64,000 nt of DNA from Sarcocystis neurona (taxonomy: Eukaryota; Apicomplexa; Conoidasida; Eucoccidiorida; Sarcocystidae): assembly GCA_000727475.1 (NCBI GenBank), contig KL647309.1:689820-753819 (forward strand), in the 5' to 3' direction. Both the position numbers and the translations under genes were made by a program. A model generated the notes under the pieces. It was not told where the DNA came from. It worked only from the letters and a program-made list of their open reading frames with translations, and did not search any database. Numbering within the stretch: the stretch's first letter is position 1; the number at the start of each line of letters is the position of its first letter. Positions 61,829 to 64,000 of the stretch are shown in pieces.

Positions 61829-64000
61829 TCAGCTCTTCGCCCGTGCCTTCTGCTCTGCCGCATGGAGCGGCGTGTTCCTGGATGGCTTCGGTGCTGGAGC
61901 TGCCGAAAACCATGGAAGTCCGTAGACCACTAGCGCAGCCGAGCATCCTGCATTAGCGTTCCTGTCTGTGTGCGGCAAAGTCGATGCTGCGCCTTGCTTC
62001 TCATCCTCTGCTAGCTGGGCGGTCCGCTGGATAGTCTTTTTCTTGACGTGGTTGTCTTCACTTCCGGGACGTGTCACGGGCAAATGCGAAGCACTCCCAG
62101 TTAGCGCTTTTTTCTTTTCAAAGTGCGACGCTTTGTGCTTCGACGTCTCTAATACCGATCTGCGAAGGCGGAAAAAAGATATTCGTAAAGTTTGCCAAGG
62201 GCATCAGTGCCCGTTGTGCAGACAAAAGTACTGGGCCGAAGTTGACACGCACCGCGCAACAGCAAACAATGTGTCACGACGCCACGCAGTGTTTCTGCAT
62301 ACATTGCCTGTGTCAAGCGCAGCTTAGCGTTTAGCAGCTCACTGAGCAGCTGCGCCGCGTCTCCCGCTTCTCTCGACGGATCGCCGCGGCTTCTGCGGAG
62401 CACTATGGCGCCGACACCTGCGTCCACGGAACGTATTTTAAGGATGGTTTCTCAGTTGCCGTCACGGCCTGTACATTTTTTCCGCACCGTGCAGGTTAGG
62501 AGGGATGCGTCGTCTCACGGGAGCACCGCTCTTTTTGCGTCACGTTGCAGGCTGACATCTACACTGGAGTGACTAAGGTGTTTCTTCTTCTGCGGATGAG
62601 TGGCAGATCACCTGGTGCTGAGACATGCGACAGAGCTGCTCATCTTTACCGTCCCTTGTCCCAGCACACGTGGTCGTCTTCGAGTGGCTCCTTCCTGCAT
62701 TTGATGTCTCTACTCCTTTGCTGGACCGTGAAAGTGTACAAGCGTGTATCGTGTTGATAGGTACGTTTGGATGTCGTGTTGCTCCGCGACTTCCGGTGCC
62801 ATCATTCCTGGGTGAAGAGCACTGACCGCTCATGCCGGGTAAACGTTGCAAGACCAGAGCTTCCCACGTCGCGTACCCGCTTCACTTATTCTACCGTGCA
62901 GGGTACCACGTGTCTGTGCTCGCCCATTCCAGCCGAAGGGATGCGTCTACTGTGTCATTCATGCGTGCAGGCCTTCTTCCTGTCAGGAGTTACGTGAAAT
63001 TACCTTTAAAGGAGAGAAGTAGTGGTATACTATAACTGGCAGATGAACCCTGTTCCAGGGATGTGCGAGAGCAAATGTCTCGAAGTGGTAACCCAGTTCC
63101 TGTATGCTCCTGGAGATCCATGACACCCGCTATACACAAGTGGCGCAGGTCTAAAAATCCAAAACTTTTTCCAGGGACGCCTCTTTCTTGAAGCCTTTCG
63201 AAGTGCGACACCCACAGCACGTGCAAGGCCTGAGTGCACAGCAACTCCGTCACACCTTCCACAGACAGCTGAGGGGACCGCAGAGGTTGAGGATGTGAGC
63301 GCTCGGGCGCACCAGGAGTGTCTTGCTCAGCTGTAATGCTTCCCGTCATCGCAGACTTCTTTTTGCCACTTTTCTCAGAATCCCCGTCCGTCTTCTTGTG
63401 CTTGTCCTCTTTCTGAGAAGCATCCGCACTGAAGATTGTCTTCTCTGCGTGCGAGGTCGTTCCGAAAGATGAGCTGTTGTCGAAGGTAAGCACGGATTCC
63501 CTGTTGAATGTTATGTGCACTTCTGCAGCAGTTCGCCGGCACAAAGGTTGCTGCGGATCGTCGTAATGGGTGAGCAGTCTGTGAGCGAAGATATGCAGGC
63601 TGTAGTCCCTTGAAACTTGTGGCCCGAACAAACTTCGTACACAGCTCCAGGTTTCAAACGGCAAATGCTCGAACAAAGGGTCGAGTAGAAGTACGAGGTG
63701 TTGGAGTTGGAACTCCCTACACAATCGGTTTTCCATGAGTGAGCAAATTTTTTCCTGCAGCGCATATTGTTGCCACTTGTATGTCAGATTGTCGAACAGG
63801 TGAAGCAGAATGCTCTCCAGACAAGTACTCCTGTGCGAGCCGTCGACGCTTTCTGTCGAATCGGAAGACGCTCCGCCATTGTTTCCGTTCAAACCGGCAT
63901 TCTGAAATGCTTCAAGGCATTTAACCATAATGTCTGACGAAACACATACCCTCTCGACGAAGTATTCAACAGAGTCTTGACCTTCCGAAGTATCTGTGAC
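61829..64000 (-). CDS. 3' part of a CFAP46-like flagellar protein, runs off the window
   Basis: CFAP46 (TTC40/FAP46) is a large component of the C1 projection of the ciliary central pair. The frame is open from 62990 to the right edge, so the gene starts outside. It encodes LVLLLDPLFEHLPFETW followed by QVSRDYSLHIFAHRL, a pair I associate with the C-terminal region of CFAP46, where 'LPLE' and 'VSRDFSL' occur in this order; the fold is related to separase/CHAT-type modules, hence the alternative. A Lys/Ser-rich insert (near 63330-63420) and LRHLCIAGVMDLQEH follow. A donor AAAG|GTAATT lies after 62996. Further exons: one ending at 62303 with LLSELLNAKLRLTQA, joined in phase 2 to a last exon (61829-62159) ending near CSAALVVYGLPWF, which resembles the YGLP terminus of such modules. 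Exons between 62304 and 62990 were not resolved. Coding is well supported; the family name is a resemblance. Confidence 0.45.

Noticed and set aside
62404..63035. Plus-strand exon chain starting MAPTPASTERILRM with GT-AG-like junctions and ending at a TAA near 63035
   Set aside because: It overlaps the region that must hold exons or an intron of the minus-strand CFAP46-like gene, one joint was not phase-checked, and no family is recognised. It could still be a gene nested in an intron.
63511..63765. Second minus-strand frame within the CFAP46-like exon
   Set aside because: It is a frame-shifted shadow of the 312-codon frame, which carries the conserved LPFETW and VSRDYSL blocks.

Overview
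The window is nuclear DNA of an apicomplexan coccidian, most likely Eimeria or a close relative. Three things point there. First, a TRAP/MIC-type adhesin combines a von Willebrand A domain, six thrombospondin type-1 repeats, a rhomboid-type membrane segment and an acidic tail ending near a tryptophan. Second, genes carry many introns with GT-AG junctions. Third, a central ~25 kb block is saturated with CAG/CTG trinucleotides and short microsatellites, flanked by nearly repeat-free DNA, which is the banded pattern known from Eimeria chromosomes. No rRNA, tRNA, CRISPR array or bacterial-style operon was seen.

Layout. From 1 to ~13.4 kb no gene could be supported; it holds a 40-bp and a 56-bp tandem repeat and two weak minus-strand patches that may be retroelement debris. 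From 13.4 to ~18 kb (minus) lies a PIH1-domain gene whose last exon carries a CS-like domain split by a long insert, of the Kintoun/DNAAF2-PIH1D type. From ~18 to 22 kb there is gene-poor DNA with two adjacent tandem duplications and a short ubiquitin-like reading frame. From 22.1 to ~34.3 kb (minus) one very long gene encodes the NEDD8-activating enzyme regulatory subunit (NAE1/APPBP1/AXR1), spread over six recognised exons and doubled in size by low-complexity insertions. From ~35 to 41 kb is CAG-, purine- and TA-rich intergenic DNA. From 41.6 to 47.9 kb (plus) is a five-exon mitochondrial oxoglutarate/malate carrier. From 49.6 to ~53.6 kb (minus) is the micronemal TRAP-like adhesin. From 53.6 to 57.8 kb there is little except a perfect 16-bp hairpin and a ~91-bp tandem duplication. 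From 57.8 to 61 kb (plus) are exon candidates for one or two genes I cannot name. From 61.8 kb to the right edge (minus) is the 3' part of a large gene resembling the C-terminus of flagellar central-apparatus protein CFAP46.

Themes. The two ends carry minus-strand genes expected to act in building or running an axoneme; in coccidia the only flagellated stage is the microgamete. The centre holds housekeeping functions (neddylation, mitochondrial dicarboxylate exchange) whose introns and insertions have absorbed the repeat expansions. Where exon phases could be checked by hand across introns, they agreed for the carrier (4 of 4), the adhesin (4 of 4, including a provisional first exon) and the NAE1 gene (4 of 5; the first junction is unresolved).
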